Assembly: GCA_002708205.1 (NCBI GenBank)
Contig: PAMR01000022.1
Coordinates: 37,042-46,340, forward strand
Source of the DNA: Gammaproteobacteria bacterium
GTDB taxonomy: Bacteria; Pseudomonadota; Gammaproteobacteria; Pseudomonadales; Azotimanducaceae
DNA: 9,299 bases
Direction of reading: 5' to 3'
The notes below the pieces were generated by a model. That model did no database searches. It saw nothing but the letters and a program-made list of their open reading frames with translations, and was not told where the DNA came from. Position numbers and translations under genes: made by a program. This document shows, piece by piece, positions 1-6,834 of this stretch. Each line of letters starts with the position of its first letter. Position 1 is the stretch's first letter.

Positions 1-1436
1 AAAAGTTTTGAAAATATTTTGTTTGAGTACTCAACGAGCTCGCTGGAAGATCGAAAATTGCTGACCAATGTTTCTGATTCCAGTGGGAGTTGTTCGAATC
101 CACCTTTAAATGTTTGTGAAAACAGTGAGACATCAGCGTCACGAAACCGGTAGACCGATTGCATTGGATCCCCAACGGCAAAGAAAGTGTTTTTGTCGCT
201 ATCATCCCAGCCGGAGATTAAATGTGTTATGAAGCGATACTGTGCTAGTGACGTATCCTGGAACTCATCAATTAATATGTGCTTGATTTCATAATCTAAC
301 GCAAGAGCTAGCTCGGATGGCATACCTTCGCTTCCGAGTGCTCTTTGGGCCGTTAATGTGACCTCTGGAAAATCAATTGTTTTGTGTCGCTTGAAGACAT
401 CGAGTAATTCAATAACACTCAGCGTCAATATGGTTGCAAAACATGTCAATGTGTCTTTTTCGTTATCGCTTACTTCAGGAGTGGGCACATGACGTAACAT
501 GCCTAATAGGCCGATCAAATCCATTTCTACGAGTTTCGCGATCAGTTGTTTGCAAATGGCTTTTTCTTTGTCAGAATCGGGAGGGAATCCATTTCGTCTG
601 TCCAACCGTTTTCGCGGTGATCCATCATTAGTGGTTGTTATTTCGCATAGTAGAAGCCAATCCTCAAATCGGGAAAAATTTTTGAAAGGAAGTTTGAGAG
701 TTTCTGCGGAAAATTTACATATTCTTTGAGCGCTGGATAGCAGTTCGTCGTGCATTATTGGTTGTAAAACGTCTACTAACCGATGACGCAGTGAAACAAT
801 GCTCTGTTCTAATGTGCGAATTAAGTGGCTAGATTCAGAGTTGTATCCTGTTTCCACGACCGAGCTGATCTCGCGTATCCACTGTTCGCGCCTTCCAAGC
901 ATTTCAACTAATAAGTCTCGGGCAACATCGAAGTTATTATCAAGTTTTGCCATGTAGGATGCTATTTCCATGGCTAGTGGTTGGTTGGCAGAGACATTTT
1001 CGAGTAATTGCGTAGCGGCCTCTAAATAAAGCCATTTGGGGTCGTCAGTTAATCTATATTCGATGCCGAATCTGTTAGCTAGTGGCAGTTGTTGGATAAC
1101 TGAATAAGCAAAACTGTCAATTGTCTGGATTTTTAATCGATCGGTATTTTGTGACAGATTCCAGTGTAGCGTTTCATCCTTTTTTTTAAGTGACCGTGAT
1201 TGGGAATCTTTCTTTGTAAGTCGCTCTAATACTCGGTAACGCATTTCGTAGGCGGCTTTTCGAGTGAAAGTCAGCGCTAATATTTGTTCTGGCTTTTCAA
1301 CGATATTAAGTAGATTGAGATATCTCTCAACTAGCAGACTAGTCTTGCCAGATCCCGCAGGTGCTTGGACTATTAGTGACTTTTCAGGGTTTGTCGATTT
1401 TACGCGGTGTTTAGCGTCTAACAGTTTATCGGGCAT
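1..1436 (-). CDS. UvrD/AddA-like ATP-dependent helicase (exonuclease V beta type), N-terminal part, cut by window edge
   Basis: Superfamily 1 helicase that should unwind DNA ends together with the AddB-like nuclease encoded just upstream. About 478 residues are visible and the frame stays open through base 1. Motifs in order: Walker A APAGSGKT (residues 25-32), motif Ia LALTFTRKAA, the AddA/RecB-type IQTIDSF, motif II LIDEFQDTS (about 388-396, D390 E391), motif III GDPMQSIYRFR (422-432) and SNFRSS (about 459-464). Full-length members are about 1,100 residues, so the remaining helicase part and any C-terminal nuclease domain lie outside. The ATG at 1436-1434 lies inside the last codons of the preceding gene (11-base overlap), which suggests translational coupling. 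No clear Shine-Dalgarno is seen. The helicase family is certain; whether to call it AddA, RecB-like or simply a UvrD repair helicase depends on the missing half. Confidence 0.93.
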   Translation of the reverse strand, partial: MPDKLLDAKHRVKSTNPEKSLIVQAPAGSGKTSLLVERYLNLLNIVEKPEQILALTFTRKAAYEMRYRVLERLTKKDSQSRSLKKKDETLHWNLSQNTDRLKIQTIDSFAYSVIQQLPLANRFGIEYRLTDDPKWLYLEAATQLLENVSANQPLAMEIASYMAKLDNNFDVARDLLVEMLGRREQWIREISSVVETGYNSESSHLIRTLEQSIVSLRHRLVDVLQPIMHDELLSSAQRICKFSAETLKLPFKNFSRFEDWLLLCEITTTNDGSPRKRLDRRNGFPPDSDKEKAICKQLIAKLVEMDLIGLLGMLRHVPTPEVSDNEKDTLTCFATILTLSVIELLDVFKRHKTIDFPEVTLTAQRALGSEGMPSELALALDYEIKHILIDEFQDTSLAQYRFITHLISGWDDSDKNTFFAVGDPMQSVYRFRDADVSLFSQTFKGGFEQLPLESETLVSNFRSSSELVEYSNKIFSKL

Positions 1437-3987
1437 GGTTATGTTTCGGTTGGTGGAGGGCATATATCCGGCATAAGGATTGGAGGTCACATTGTCTACA
1501 AGTCTTGTTAGGATCGAGAGGTTCAACCTTCGCGTAACCGGCCATAAATTCGCTAGATGTTTTGAGTAGTGATTCGCGCCATACGTTTTTTAGGGATATA
1601 AAGGACTCTTCATTAAAAAATTGAGGTGAGTAGATGTTCTTGTCTTCGATAGCTAGATCACCGAGTCCCCGCAGTCTTACTGAGTCATCATTGATAGACA
1701 TAAATGCTATAGCGTTAACTTCATCGTCGGATATAGCGTACAACGGTAATTGTGGTTCTGACATTCGTGGTGGTTTCCAGGATGTAAGAGTAGAACTACC
1801 TGTTTTATAGTCAATGATAATTACAGAACCGTCGTTGATTCGATCTATTCGATCGAGTCGTATTTTGATGTGAAGTTCAGCAAGTTGTATTTCCCGCTCC
1901 TGTTCTACGTCTTCAATCGTATAGTCCGGACGAGCCGTTTCCGCATCGATCCAAGTGGTTATTATTTTTTTAAATCGTTTTTTTTCCTGTGCAAGTGTTA
2001 CCGGTGGAATGGTGTTGAATGATGTTAAGATTTGATTGAGAGCCTCATCGACTTCTTTATCCGTGATATTGGCGATGTCTAGTTTTGATTCCTTCCCTTT
2101 CGTTAGTTCATGAAGTAGGTTATGAACCATATTTCCTCGGTCTAGAAGACTTGGAAACCTGTGGGGAGAGAGCCTTTCTTTCAAATCGAGCCTGTGTTTT
2201 GCCCAACCTCTGAAGGCACACAGAGTTTGATTTCTGATTAATGAAGAACCCCCTCTCAATGTCTGATTGATTGGGACAATACTGCCGAAATCGTCGACAA
2301 ATCGTTCAGTGGCGTTCATACCGGTGTTTTGAATCCACGGATGCCCGAAGGAAATTAGATTAGTGTTAGGCAAAACTTTCGAAGGCTGAGCGATTTTATT
2401 GAATGGGACAAGGATGCTTGGTCTGGAATCATTTTCGCCATCTCGCAGGGCATAGCTAAATTGAAGCTTTCCAGTAGATGTTCTCCAATTTTGGGTTATT
2501 TGGGATGTGTGTTTTAGCCAGCTATTTGGGGTTGCGGCTAATGTTTCAACCCGAACTTGGATTCTGTTAGGTATAAATATATTAGGACGGTTTGTCCCGG
2601 GCCAGGAACTATCAGACATTCCACTTACCCAAAGTAAGTCGAATTCAAGTTCTGATAGATCGTGTCTTCCTATTATCTGTATGGGAGCAAATGTTGTTTT
2701 GGGGGCGGACGATCTACTATCGGCTGTCGCTCTAATCGTGGATACGAGATCTTCCCAAGTTGTATGCTTTAGAAAATTCATAGATGCGGTTTCGGCTAAA
2801 ACATCTAAAATTTGTTCCCGTACTTGAAAATATTCGGAGTCAGAGCTGATTTCATTCCAACCTGCCATGTCTAATAGGTCTACGACGAGCTGAATTCCGT
2901 TTGTTATGTTAGACAGATCGCTCGCTTCAAATTTGTGCATGAGTTCTAGTAGTTGTTTGTTGTTTGACAACATAGCTAGTTCATTCAGAGTGAGCCGTTC
3001 TGGCAGTGTGTGTGAAAGTTGTTTTGGAAGTGCTAACTTGCAAAAGTAGGGTCGATTTGACCATTTTTCGAGCTTGCGATAGTCCTGCGGATACTTAAAC
3101 CAGTCGAGGAAATCTAGGGTATCGGTGCACAGGGATTCTGTGAGGAGTGGTTGTCCGGAACCAATATTAACGATTTCATCCAAATTAGTTATGTCAGGGA
3201 AAGCCGATCCAATCTGACGTCTGATGGATCCATAATTCTTTTCTATGTCATCCACTACGATGCCAATCCGGCAGTCGTGAGGATTATTAGATAGCGCGTT
3301 TCTCGCCCAAATAGTTGCTCCGAGTATCTCTTGGTCTGTTGTGCCGAATTCAATAATATCGGAGGTCTTTGCCGCCGGTCTTATTCGCGTCTCGTACGTC
3401 TTAGTGAGTCCTTGAAGAGAGAGCAATTTGAATAATTCTGACAGGCAAGGTGTTGTATGGCTGAGACCAAATAGACAAATCGAGTGGGGAGGAACCCAGC
3501 CCTGCTTCAGCGCGCTAATGATTCGAAGTGGCAGTTCGCTGACAGTTATGCTTGAGTTGTTTTTTAAGTTTTTTTGAAATGCATCAGCCCATCTAAGGAA
3601 CAACTTACCATTTTCAGTTTGTCCTATTTCGCTCCTATCTCGCCATAGGTTGGTTTCCCAGCATAGATCCCATGCTTCCATGAATTGTGCTGTATGGCTT
3701 CTTACAATATCGAGGGGGGCAGAACCCTCAGCAATAATTAAGCTGGAGTTTTGAGGCAGTATGGTTTGTGTTTTTAGTTCAGTCGGAAAACTTTCGTAAC
3801 AATGCTGAAGCCACGTTTTAACGGGAAGGATGCGAGCGGACTTCCAACTAGTTTTTTTGTCTTTTAGTTTTTGGTGATCATATGCATATTTGAGTTCTCT
3901 GGCCTGCCTTCGGGTTCCGGTAACTATTACACCCTCGCTGGCGGCAGCATCGAGGTCTGAATGTAGGTGGATTAAGGGCTTACGCAC
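1426..3987 (-). CDS. AddB-like DNA repair protein with PD-(D/E)XK nuclease and iron-sulfur cysteines (TIGR03623-like)
   Basis: 853 residues, matching the roughly 900-residue family of probable DNA repair proteins related to AddB. The C-terminal third is a RecB-type nuclease: RGNMVHNLLHE (H622), RLDRIDR (D712) and IIDYKTG (D726, K728). Four cysteines are placed as in AddB iron-sulfur nucleases: C590 (LCAFRGWAKHRL) before the nuclease core and C830-x2-C833-x5-C839 after it. The N-terminal region starts VIVTGTRRQARELK where true AddB has a Walker A, so it looks like an inactive helicase-like scaffold. The start is GTG at 3987-3985: an in-frame TAA lies only two codons upstream and no later Met is near. 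The helicase gene overlaps its 3' end. Likely role: the nuclease/scaffold half of an AddAB-like end-resection complex in the cytoplasm. Family membership is from memory; the motifs are directly visible. Confidence 0.92.
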   Translation of the reverse strand: MRKPLIHLHSDLDAAASEGVIVTGTRRQARELKYAYDHQKLKDKKTSWKSARILPVKTWLQHCYESFPTELKTQTILPQNSSLIIAEGSAPLDIVRSHTAQFMEAWDLCWETNLWRDRSEIGQTENGKLFLRWADAFQKNLKNNSSITVSELPLRIISALKQGWVPPHSICLFGLSHTTPCLSELFKLLSLQGLTKTYETRIRPAAKTSDIIEFGTTDQEILGATIWARNALSNNPHDCRIGIVVDDIEKNYGSIRRQIGSAFPDITNLDEIVNIGSGQPLLTESLCTDTLDFLDWFKYPQDYRKLEKWSNRPYFCKLALPKQLSHTLPERLTLNELAMLSNNKQLLELMHKFEASDLSNITNGIQLVVDLLDMAGWNEISSDSEYFQVREQILDVLAETASMNFLKHTTWEDLVSTIRATADSRSSAPKTTFAPIQIIGRHDLSELEFDLLWVSGMSDSSWPGTNRPNIFIPNRIQVRVETLAATPNSWLKHTSQITQNWRTSTGKLQFSYALRDGENDSRPSILVPFNKIAQPSKVLPNTNLISFGHPWIQNTGMNATERFVDDFGSIVPINQTLRGGSSLIRNQTLCAFRGWAKHRLDLKERLSPHRFPSLLDRGNMVHNLLHELTKGKESKLDIANITDKEVDEALNQILTSFNTIPPVTLAQEKKRFKKIITTWIDAETARPDYTIEDVEQEREIQLAELHIKIRLDRIDRINDGSVIIIDYKTGSSTLTSWKPPRMSEPQLPLYAISDDEVNAIAFMSINDDSVRLRGLGDLAIEDKNIYSPQFFNEESFISLKNVWRESLLKTSSEFMAGYAKVEPLDPNKTCRQCDLQSLCRIYALHQPKHNHAR

Positions 3988-4013
3988 GGCTTATTTCTAG
4001 ATTTGATTTGACA

Positions 4014-4059
4014 GGACGAACATTAGCTAATTTTGATATCATTCTTACACTGTTCGTCC
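4014..4059. repeat. 9-bp perfect inverted repeat in the AddB-like gene leader
   Basis: GGACGAACA (4014-4022) and TGTTCGTCC (4051-4059) are perfect inverted copies separated by 28 bases, and the interval contains the palindrome TTAGCTAA. Both arms lie just downstream of the predicted start of transcription, so the element could be a dimeric operator or form a stem at the 5' end of the mRNA. The CGAAC/GTTCG ends resemble half-sites of the Gram-positive type LexA box, but the spacing is far too long for that box, so no regulator is assigned. Confidence 0.5.
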
Positions 4060-4070
4060 CTTGGGTGTTC

Positions 4071-4099
4071 ATTATAGGTGACTAATTGGGGCGTCTAAA
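4071..4099 (-). promoter_or_regulatory. Sigma70-type promoter for the AddB-like/helicase operon
   Basis: On the minus strand there is a perfect TATAAT (4076-4071), preceded after a 17-base spacer by TTTAGA (4099-4094; 4 of 6 matches to TTGACA). Expected transcription start is near 4064, giving a leader of about 76 bases before the GTG at 3987. It lies in the only long gap of the minus-strand run, so the repair genes are probably transcribed separately from the VWA/J-domain genes. Predicted from sequence only. Confidence 0.55.
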
Positions 4100-4129
4100 T
4101 AACTTCGGCATTAAAGGATAAAGTTGAGG

Positions 4130-4264
4130 ATGATTCGAATTATTTTTCGCAATTTTTTTTCGGACAGCGTAGTAATGAAATTATTTCATTTATGGGGTTG
4201 GCTGTGTGTCGCCCTGATGGTTTTAGCCCTCGGCAGTCCATTTTTTAACTCCTTACTCGCCTAG
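4130..4264 (+). CDS. Possible 44-residue single-pass membrane peptide
   Basis: A short plus-strand frame begins with ATG at 4130 and ends with TAG at 4262-4264. An AAAGGA sequence (4113-4118) sits 11 bases upstream and would be an acceptable ribosome binding site. The peptide is basic and aromatic at the N terminus (MIRIIFRNFF) and has a hydrophobic stretch from about LFHLWGWLCV through ALMVLALG that could span a membrane once. An internal ATG at 4175 would give a 29-residue version. It matches no family I know, no convincing plus-strand promoter was found, and it points into the end of the convergent J-domain gene. It may be a chance frame in AT-rich DNA. Confidence 0.27.
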   Translation: MIRIIFRNFFSDSVVMKLFHLWGWLCVALMVLALGSPFFNSLLA

Positions 4265-4324
4265 AAATTCACAATTTAAATTTTTTGAAAACTACGTCTT
4301 TTTTGTAGCATTTGTGTATTTGCC

Positions 4325-4340
4325 TACTACGTGAGTAGTA
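4325..4340. repeat. 6-bp hairpin spanning the stop codon of the J-domain gene
   Basis: TACTAC (4325-4330), a 4-base loop, then GTAGTA (4335-4340). The minus-strand stop codon lies inside the left arm. No T-run follows on the minus strand, so it is not a standard intrinsic terminator; it could stabilise the 3' end of the transcript or be chance. Confidence 0.3.
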
Positions 4341-5079
4341 TCCTCTTTGCCTCATTAATTTCTGCTGCGATGTAATCTGAACCTCCACGATCAGGGTGCA
4401 GTCGTTGTATTAGCCGCCGATGCGCTTCGATGATTTCGTCTCGGCTTGCACCTGGTTCGATCCCTAGAATTTCAAATGCGCGTGATTTCGTTATGTCGTT
4501 CTGTGTTTGTTCTGTATCGCTATCCTTTTGACCAACGGTAATGTTTGGGTGGTAACGTTCTATGTAAGCCTTCATTAATTGCTGGCTTTCCGGATCCTTT
4601 ACTATGCTGCAGAAATTTATCAGCTCTGTATCGCTAAGGCTTGCCAGGGATCGGTTCATATACGGCTCTATCTTGATCCGTCCACTAATCTCTCCGCTAA
4701 CGTGATCTAGCTGCATGGCTAGTTCGTTTGTTTCGGTTTTTGTGTCATTTGGTTTCGGCTGCGTACCAAATTTCACATCGTTCATTAAATTGTTCGCACG
4801 AAAGTTGGTAAATGAACCGAACAAATTTGATATCACGCTGGCCGTTCTTATTAGCGAAACTACCCGAGCAAACAAGGGCAACATAAGGGCTCCTGCTGCC
4901 GGTATCCAATGCATTCGCCCTGAAGCCATAAGTACAATTAGAGAAACCACTAATGTTATGCCAGCAATGTATAAGCCCCGGGAGTTGGTGTTGGATCCCG
5001 TGGTCTTGAGCCACAATTGTTTCATCAGATATATAAATGAGATTGTTGCGGCTAATCCAACAAATACCAGCAAGGTCAT
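4327..5079 (-). CDS. Membrane-anchored J-domain (DnaJ-like) protein
   Basis: 250 residues: about three hydrophobic segments (roughly 2-19, 36-53, 57-75), a polar linker, a conserved middle block (LDHVSGEISGRI ... LSDTELINFC ... DPESQQLMKAYIERYHPN), and a C-terminal J-domain (about 199-250) with the HPD motif at 228-230 (RLHPDRGGSD). There is no G/F-rich region, zinc-finger or substrate-binding domain, so this is not DnaJ itself. It resembles the TIM14/Pam18-like co-chaperones anchored in bacterial membranes. The J-domain should face the cytoplasm and stimulate a DnaK-type Hsp70; the client is unknown. The ATG at 5079-5077 begins 10 bases after the stop of the VWA gene, so the two are almost certainly co-transcribed. 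An unrelated plus-strand frame overlapping its N-terminal half is a shadow. Confidence 0.88.
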   Translation of the reverse strand: MTLLVFVGLAATISFIYLMKQLWLKTTGSNTNSRGLYIAGITLVVSLIVLMASGRMHWIPAAGALMLPLFARVVSLIRTASVISNLFGSFTNFRANNLMNDVKFGTQPKPNDTKTETNELAMQLDHVSGEISGRIKIEPYMNRSLASLSDTELINFCSIVKDPESQQLMKAYIERYHPNITVGQKDSDTEQTQNDITKSRAFEILGIEPGASRDEIIEAHRRLIQRLHPDRGGSDYIAAEINEAKRILLT

Positions 5080-5089
5080 GGACGAGGTC

Positions 5090-5764
5090 TCACGAATCTA
5101 ATTGATCTAGTAGATATTTTGCATGTGGTTTTTTCAGTAAATCGTTAGTCGATCGATGTTCCCGAACTACGTATGAAAATACGGCCTCCAAAAGCTCTCC
5201 TAGGGCTTTTGCCGAGTCGACAGAAAAAGACGAGTGTGCACCGCGTGATATTTTGGCAATTTCTCTGAATACTTTGGTTGCGAAAGCGTCGTGTCCTTCT
5301 TGAAAAATGAAGATAGGTATCCCGAGAATACCTATCTTCCCCGCTAAATTGATTATTTCCTTCGGTTCTTCTTCGCAGCAATCACCGATGAACACAATCC
5401 CCTTCAGCGTATGGTTTATTGCTTCGGTATAACAGTGTTGGAGAAAACGAGAAATTTGTGTGCGTCCACCAAGGCAATGAACTTTTTCCATGGATGATCG
5501 TAGCGATTGATGTGTTTGCGTCCAATCGGATGCCTTGAAATCTGCGATGCCCCGATAGTAAGCCAATTGGATTTGAAGTGTTTTCTCGGCTACCGAAAAT
5601 ATATCTGAGTGTAGGCTAGTGGCAATATCCCACGTTGCCTCTCTGCTGGCAGTTGCATCAATCCCCAGGATGAGTCTATTTTTTGACTTATCGACTATGG
5701 GATATTTCTTTGTTGCGCTCAAAAAATTTGAAACGGTCGTTTTATTTGTAATTGATTTTTTCAT
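5090..5764 (-). CDS. VWA-domain protein, partner of the J-domain protein
   Basis: 224 residues with a von Willebrand A fold and a variant metal-binding (MIDAS) site: D36-A-T38-A-S40 in LILGIDATASREATWD, T102 in GGRTQI, and D128 in FIGDCCEE. Other conserved blocks are IQLAYYRG, ISRFLQHC and GIPIFIFQEG. There is no signal peptide or transmembrane segment, so it is probably cytoplasmic. From memory, this VWA family is often encoded next to a membrane J-domain protein in Proteobacteria, as here; the function of the pair is not established. The ATG at 5764-5762 follows TTTTGAT with no Shine-Dalgarno. The first 30 residues are lysine-rich and weakly conserved. The gene contains a 12-bp inverted repeat (5309-5339). 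Family assignment is firm; the role is unknown. Confidence 0.87.
   Translation of the reverse strand: MKKSITNKTTVSNFLSATKKYPIVDKSKNRLILGIDATASREATWDIATSLHSDIFSVAEKTLQIQLAYYRGIADFKASDWTQTHQSLRSSMEKVHCLGGRTQISRFLQHCYTEAINHTLKGIVFIGDCCEEEPKEIINLAGKIGILGIPIFIFQEGHDAFATKVFREIAKISRGAHSSFSVDSAKALGELLEAVFSYVVREHRSTNDLLKKPHAKYLLDQLDS
5309..5339 (-). repeat. 12-bp perfect inverted repeat with terminator-like T-run inside the VWA gene
   Basis: GAAGATAGGTAT (5309-5320) and ATACCTATCTTC (5328-5339) are perfect inverted copies around a 7-base loop. Read on the minus strand, the direction of the gene, the stem is followed at once by ATTTTTC (bases 5308 downward), the layout of an intrinsic terminator, although the stem is AT-leaning (4 GC pairs of 12). 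It encodes the conserved segment KIGILGIPIF, so part of the symmetry may come from the two Gly-Ile repeats in the protein. Confidence 0.55.
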
Positions 5765-5809
5765 ATCAAAAGTAACCGATGCGCATTATGGAATTAACAT
5801 TCACTCTTC

Positions 5810-5815
5810 TATAAT
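5810..5815 (+). promoter_or_regulatory. Possible -10 element ahead of the 5'-nucleotidase gene
   Basis: A perfect TATAAT lies on the plus strand in the 149-base divergent gap between the VWA gene and the 5'-nucleotidase gene, about 98 bases before the nucleotidase start. No good -35 is found at 16-18 bases (TATGGA at 17). I could not find a better promoter for either divergent gene, so this is only a candidate. Confidence 0.28.
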
Positions 5816-5913
5816 GCCACCACTTAAACAAATATGTGTAAAGGGGAGTTGTAAGTTATTGTATGCAGGAAATTCGAAGTTATTTGTAAAGATGTCGTGT
5901 TACATTGCATGTG

Positions 5914-6819
5914 ATGTCTAAGCTAAACGAAATGTCGGACGAGTTTTTAACAATAGCTATTTCCTCCCGAGCTCTTTTTGACCTCGGTGAAAGCAACCAT
6001 ATTTTTGAACAAGAAGGGCTGGAATCCTATAGACGGTTTCAAATCGATAGAGAGAGAGAGACCTTACTTCCTGGTGAGGCATTTGGTTTTGTAGAGAAGC
6101 TTCTTAATTTGAATCGTTTGTTGGGCCGCAGGAGGGTTGAAGTAGTTCTTCTTTCCCGCAACTCGGCTGATACTGGTTTGCGCATATTCAATTCGATCAA
6201 AGCCCATGGTCTAGATATTACGAGAGCCGCATTTAGCGGTGGATCAAGTCCGTACAGGTATGCGAGAGCGTTCGGTTGTAGTCTTTTTTTATCAAGCCAT
6301 TTGCAAGATGTTAGTGAGGCGTTGGAAAATGGATTGGCATCTGCTCTTTTAGTTGGAGGAGGGGCTCTCCGGATCGATAACGAGGATTTACGAATAGCTT
6401 TTGATGGTGATGCTGTATTGTTCTCAGATGAGGCAGAAAAAGTTTTTGCAGAGCGCGGACTCGAGGCTTTTGTTAGTCAAGAAGAAAAATCTGCTGATGA
6501 ACCGTTGGCAGGTGGTCCATTTAGACATTTTTTGGAAGGCCTGGAGAAATTACAACGAGAGTTTTCGGACGTACGCTGTCCCATCCGTACAGCACTTGTA
6601 ACGGCACGAAGTGCACCTGCGCATGAACGAGTAATTAAAACGTTGCGCGATTGGAATGTAAGGTTGGATGAGAGTCTTTTTCTTGGCGGTCGGGATAAGA
6701 CGGAATTTTTGAGAGCATTTGGAGCGGATGTTTTTTTTGACGATCAGGCTATCAATTGTGAACGAGCATCAGCTCATGTCGCAGCGGGACATGTCCCGCA
6801 CGGTGTAAAAAATAAATAG
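5914..6819 (+). CDS. Cytosolic 5'-nucleotidase (cN-I type, HAD-like fold)
   Basis: Removes the 5'-phosphate from nucleoside monophosphates such as AMP or IMP in the cytoplasm. The protein is 301 residues, a usual length for this bacterial family. The conserved N-terminal block is TIAISSRALFDLGES; then come VEVVLLSRNSADTGLRI and AFSGGSSPYRY. The HAD nucleophile/acid pair lies in IAFDGDAVLFSDEAE (D164, D166), motif II threonine in LVTARSAP (about T230), and the motif III/IV region in FLGGRDKTEFL (K262) and VFFDD (D276, D277). All catalytic elements are present. The start is uncertain: ATG at 5914, ATG at 5932 and TTG at 5905 are all in frame and none has a clear Shine-Dalgarno. Conserved sequence begins soon after 5932, so the shorter form is possible. 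cysB follows 106 bases downstream on the same strand. Confidence 0.9.
   Translation: MSKLNEMSDEFLTIAISSRALFDLGESNHIFEQEGLESYRRFQIDRERETLLPGEAFGFVEKLLNLNRLLGRRRVEVVLLSRNSADTGLRIFNSIKAHGLDITRAAFSGGSSPYRYARAFGCSLFLSSHLQDVSEALENGLASALLVGGGALRIDNEDLRIAFDGDAVLFSDEAEKVFAERGLEAFVSQEEKSADEPLAGGPFRHFLEGLEKLQREFSDVRCPIRTALVTARSAPAHERVIKTLRDWNVRLDESLFLGGRDKTEFLRAFGADVFFDDQAINCERASAHVAAGHVPHGVKNK
6784..6799. repeat. 16-bp perfect palindrome near the end of the 5'-nucleotidase gene
   Basis: GCGGGACATGTCCCGC is self-complementary over all 16 bases and lies 20 bases before the end of the nucleotidase frame, encoding part of AAGHVPHG. As RNA it could form a GC-rich 6-bp stem with a CATG loop. What follows is ACGGTG then an A-rich stretch, not a T-run, so it is not a normal plus-strand terminator. 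Confidence 0.4.
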
Positions 6820-6834
6820 GTTATTCCTGGAAGA

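Larger units (their letters stand above)
3988..4326. other. 339-base intergenic region between the J-domain gene and the AddB-like gene
   Basis: Beyond the promoter and the 9-bp inverted repeat, this gap holds a possible 44-codon plus-strand ORF (4130-4264) and an odd-centred palindrome AATGAAATTATTTCATT (4174-4190). An AT-rich stretch follows (4265-4320) containing only a weak CTAC/GTAG stem. I see no convincing intrinsic terminator for the J-domain gene, no tRNA and no recognisable riboswitch. Confidence 0.6.

Noticed and set aside
434..729. Two overlapping plus-strand frames of 65 and 76 codons
   Set aside because: They lie antisense to a helicase with complete SF1 motifs on the minus strand and look like shadows.
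2507..2827. 106-codon plus-strand frame
   Set aside because: It is antisense to the AddB-like gene, with no motif of its own.
1..3987. Helicase plus nuclease pair as an anti-phage defence system
   Set aside because: The motifs and sizes fit the AddAB-like housekeeping repair family, and no other defence or mobile genes are nearby.
4715..5101. 128-codon plus-strand frame
   Set aside because: It lies antisense to the J-domain gene, which has clear domain motifs; the plus-strand peptide has no recognisable motif.
5619..5921. 100-codon plus-strand frame running into the 5'-nucleotidase start
   Set aside because: It is antisense to the start of the VWA gene and then crosses AT-rich intergenic DNA. 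The part from the ATG at 5814 gives only a 35-residue peptide with no familiar features, and that ATG overlaps a TATAAT.
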